DNA of 64,000 bases from assembly GCF_013340845.1 (NCBI RefSeq), contig NZ_AP020335.1, forward strand, positions 2,356,001 to 2,420,000, read 5' to 3'. The notes under the pieces were generated by a model. It made no database searches. It worked only from the letters and a program-made list of their open reading frames with translations, and was not told the origin of the DNA. This document shows positions 59,675 to 64,000 of the stretch, one piece after another. The DNA comes from Hydrogenovibrio marinus (GTDB lineage: Bacteria; Pseudomonadota; Gammaproteobacteria; Thiomicrospirales; Thiomicrospiraceae). Position 1 is the first letter of the stretch; the number at the start of each line of letters is the position of its first letter. The translations under genes and the position numbers were made by a program.

Positions 59675-59783
59675 TGCCCAACTTGCTACAAAATTAAAAA
59701 TACTACCAAATTACATACAAAGATTCCCTCACATTTCAGTGAAATGGGAGACTTTAGTTAAAAAACTGGAAACACAACAAGAC

Positions 59784-60419
59784 ATGACAGGCTCGCTATA
59801 TATCATTTCCGCACCCTCTGGCGCAGGGAAATCTTCTCTTGTCAGCAAACTTCTGGAACGCGACCAGCATATTCAGGTTTCCGTATCGACCACCACTCGC
59901 CAACCACGCCCGGGTGAAGAAGATGGTGTAAACTATTTTTTTGTGACCGTTGACGCTTTCAAACAGAAAATTGCTCAAAATGACTTTCTTGAATATGCTG
60001 AAGTATTCGATAACTTTTACGGTACTTCAAAATCCATCGTCGAATCCAAGTTATCCGATGGCAAAGATGTCATCCTAGAAATCGACTGGCAGGGCGCGCA
60101 ACAAGTCAAATCACTTTTTCCGGATGCCATCAGCATTTTCATCTTGCCCCCGAGTATGTCAGAGCTAAACAAACGTCTAAAAGGCCGAGGAACTGACAGT
60201 GAGGAAGTGATTGCATCCCGCATGGCAAAAGCGGTGAATGAAATGTCACATTTCAACGAATTTGATTATGTTGTGATTAACAACCATTTTGAAACGGCTT
60301 TAGCGGAATTGCACAGCATCTTTTTGGCAAACCGCCTTCGCCGCCATATTCAGCACCAAAAACACCGAAATATGATTAACGAATTGCTGGAAAACAGCTC
60401 TCCAGAAAAGGACATATAA
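59784..60419 (+). CDS. gmk: guanylate kinase
   Basis: A 211-residue enzyme that phosphorylates GMP to GDP. The P-loop [62 protein letters not shown] and the LID block [14 protein letters not shown] are typical. ATG 59784 gives the usual length; the GTG at 59739 would add 15 residues without a ribosome site. It abuts kdnA with no gap, so it heads the kdn cluster. In many relatives gmk follows yicC, but not here. Confidence 0.93.
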   Translation: MTGSLYIISAPSGAGKSSLVSKLLERDQHIQVSVSTTTRQPRPGEEDGVNYFFVTVDAFKQKIAQNDFLEYAEVFDNFYGTSKSIVESKLSDGKDVILEIDWQGAQQVKSLFPDAISIFILPPSMSELNKRLKGRGTDSEEVIASRMAKAVNEMSHFNEFDYVVINNHFETALAELHSIFLANRLRRHIQHQKHRNMINELLENSSPEKDI

Positions 60420-61610
<1,191 letters not shown>

Positions 61611-61668
61611 ACTTTGATTTTTGAATTACCCCCAAACCATCTACAACTTAAAACGTACTAAAACGTAA

Positions 61669-62766
<1,098 letters not shown>

Positions 62767-62798
62767 ATTTAACTTACTCGTTTCCTACTTAGCTTTGT

Positions 62799-62841
62799 TA
62801 GGCCTTTAGCCATTGAGATTAACTCAACTCCTTTAGGCCTA
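62799..62841. repeat. nested stem between kdnB and kdsB
   Basis: TAGGCCT (62799-62805) pairs with AGGCCTA (62835-62841), and TTGAG (62813-62817) with CTCAA (62823-62827) inside. No T-run. Possibly an mRNA processing or attenuation structure. Confidence 0.35.
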
Positions 62842-62902
62842 CCTTGCCAAGCTTCTAAACGAATGTGTTAAAAATTAAAACTTTTCAATAAAAGAACTCA
62901 AT

Positions 62903-63649
62903 ATGAAAACCTATGTATTTATCCCAGCACGTTATGGTTCTTCCCGTTTACCAGGCAAACCACTCAAACTGATCAACGGCAATCCGATGATTCAGCATGT
63001 CTTCGAGCGCATTTCCAAGGCACAAGGCATTGAAGCGGTTTATGTCGCAACCGATGATGACCGCATCAAAGCAGCCGTAGAAGATTTCGGCGGCAAAGTC
63101 ATTATGACCCCTCCGGAAGCGGAATCAGGAACAGACCGCATTGCTCAGGCAGCAGCACAGCTACAGCTTCAACCAGATGATTTGATTGTGAATGTGCAGG
63201 GTGACCAACCACTGGTGCACTCGGAGTCGATTGAAGCGGTTATCTCACCATTCATGGACAGCAACTATGATGGCAGCTTTGAAATGTCTACCCTGTCTTT
63301 CAAAATCGTCAATGAAGCGGAAATCACTAGCCCTAAAGACGTTAAGCTCGTCACAGATGTGAACGGTTTTGCACTTTATTTCTCACGCGCAACCATTCCT
63401 CATGGTAGAGATTATTGGGATCATGATTCCTTTAAACATTTGGGGGTCTATGCCTATACCAAGCGTTTTGTAGATGCTTTTAACCAGCTGCCAATGGGGC
63501 GCTTGGAAAACATTGAGAAGCTGGAACAACTGCGCGCATTAGAGTTTGGCCACAAAATCAAAGTGGTGGAAAGCCTTTGGGATTCTCCAGAAGTGGATGT
63601 TCCTGGTGACATTGAAATCATGGAAGCCTTGCTGAACGCAGGACACTAA
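62903..63649 (+). CDS. kdsB: CMP-Kdo (or CMP-Kdo8N) synthetase
   Basis: A 248-residue cytidylyltransferase that activates Kdo with [18 protein letters not shown] (nucleotide loop), [30 protein letters not shown] (metal Asp) and [14 protein letters not shown] with [10 protein letters not shown] are complete. In Shewanella the KdsB next to kdnAB prefers Kdo8N; the same specificity is likely but not visible in sequence. It is 136 bases after kdnB, with a nested stem between. Confidence 0.94.
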   Translation: MKTYVFIPARYGSSRLPGKPLKLINGNPMIQHVFERISKAQGIEAVYVATDDDRIKAAVEDFGGKVIMTPPEAESGTDRIAQAAAQLQLQPDDLIVNVQGDQPLVHSESIEAVISPFMDSNYDGSFEMSTLSFKIVNEAEITSPKDVKLVTDVNGFALYFSRATIPHGRDYWDHDSFKHLGVYAYTKRFVDAFNQLPMGRLENIEKLEQLRALEFGHKIKVVESLWDSPEVDVPGDIEIMEALLNAGH

Positions 63650-63674
63650 CCCTCCAAAACCCAATGGGCTGATT

Positions 63675-64000
63675 ATGCTGATTTATCAATTACTGATTCG
63701 CTTGCTAAGCCCATTGGCACTGTTCCTCATTATTTCAGACGCCATCAAGAAACATGGCGGATGGATTTTCTTTCTTCAACGCTTAGGCTTCGGCTACAAA
63801 AAACCAGAACACCGCTCATCGTCCATTTGGATTCATTGCGCCTCGGTAGGAGAAGTCAAAGCAGCGGAACCTTTAATTCGCAGCTTACAACCAGAAGCAG
63901 AGATTCTGCTAACCACAAACACACCAACGGGCTATGCACTCATTCAGACCCTGTTCAAGCAAAACGTTTCCTACGCTTATTGTCCACTAGATTACCCTTA
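63675..64000 (+). CDS. waaA: Kdo transferase WaaA, N-terminal part (truncated by window end)
   Basis: An open frame runs from ATG 63675 off the window end (108 full codons). MLIYQLLIRLLSPLALFLI is the membrane anchor, and IHCASVGEVKAAEPLI carries the catalytic Glu region of WaaA/KdtA glycosyltransferases, followed by LLTTNTPTGYAL and AYCPLDYP. The enzyme adds Kdo (here probably Kdo8N) to lipid A at the inner membrane. It begins 26 bases after kdsB. Confidence 0.9.
   Translation, partial: MLIYQLLIRLLSPLALFLIISDAIKKHGGWIFFLQRLGFGYKKPEHRSSSIWIHCASVGEVKAAEPLIRSLQPEAEILLTTNTPTGYALIQTLFKQNVSYAYCPLDYP

Overview
The window reads as chromosomal DNA of a gammaproteobacterium of moderate GC. Support comes from the sdhCDAB-sdhE order, purT together with purU, tmcA, a sigma-32 gene, bacterial gmk, adk and aroKB, and a cluster for 8-amino-Kdo lipopolysaccharide. 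Gene content and style would fit a sulfur oxidiser of the Hydrogenovibrio/Thiomicrospira group. That placement is a guess, because no 16S or other decisive marker is present. I see no tRNA, rRNA or CRISPR array.

Layout. 1-4.2 kb: the end of a two-domain acyltransferase of ornithine-lipid type, then a tandem duplication of a two-gene unit (a PilZ-like protein with a long insert plus a small helical partner). 4.2-7.8 kb: sdhCDAB-sdhE on the minus strand. 7.8-14.3 kb: a TPP enzyme, a prolyl-hydroxylase-like oxygenase, and a minus-strand operon for a hydrolase-thioredoxin fusion, a ClsC-like phospholipase D enzyme, a thioredoxin-like protein without its cysteines and a 29-residue membrane peptide. 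14.3-22 kb: rhodanese, an EAL phosphodiesterase with a dead GGDEF, a CAP-domain protein, tmcA and rsgA. 22-29 kb: purU, a cyclic-nucleotide-binding protein, xthA, a flavin reductase, an outer-membrane barrel, rdgB, rph and yicC.

28.95-44.2 kb is an integrated element of about 15.3 kb. Its tyrosine integrase lies just past yicC. A displaced copy of the last seven codons of yicC, including the stop and differing only at synonymous positions, marks the far end. Cargo: a three-gene cassette (TerB-like protein, HNH-like nuclease with a hydrophobic C-terminus, small membrane protein), a WYL regulator flanked by palindromes, a phage-type ATPase that has lost its Walker motifs, a YagK/YfjJ (inovirus Gp2) Rep-like protein beside a cruciform-forming region, a zinc-ribbon/glycine-zipper protein, a DUF932 protein, AlpA, and a complete type III restriction-modification pair. 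It looks like a phage-satellite-like island with defence genes and no capsid genes.

44.3-64 kb returns to core genes: PBP1A, a fructosamine-kinase-family protein, adk, a TetR/SnoaL/AzoR group, a diguanylate cyclase with a dead EAL, purT, a lone FliS-like protein, a b561 cytochrome, rpoH under a perfect CIRCE operator, aroK-aroB, and gmk-kdnA-kdnB-kdsB-waaA.

A dispersed motif, CCCCAACCTGGCAGATTTT, occurs eleven times in both orientations, inside genes and just after them. One pair forms a perfect inverted repeat. No copy was found inside the integrated element. This pattern resembles DNA uptake sequences, which I know of no description for in this kind of organism. It is my leading candidate for something undescribed, followed by the HNH/TerB cassette and the insert-bearing PilZ duplication.
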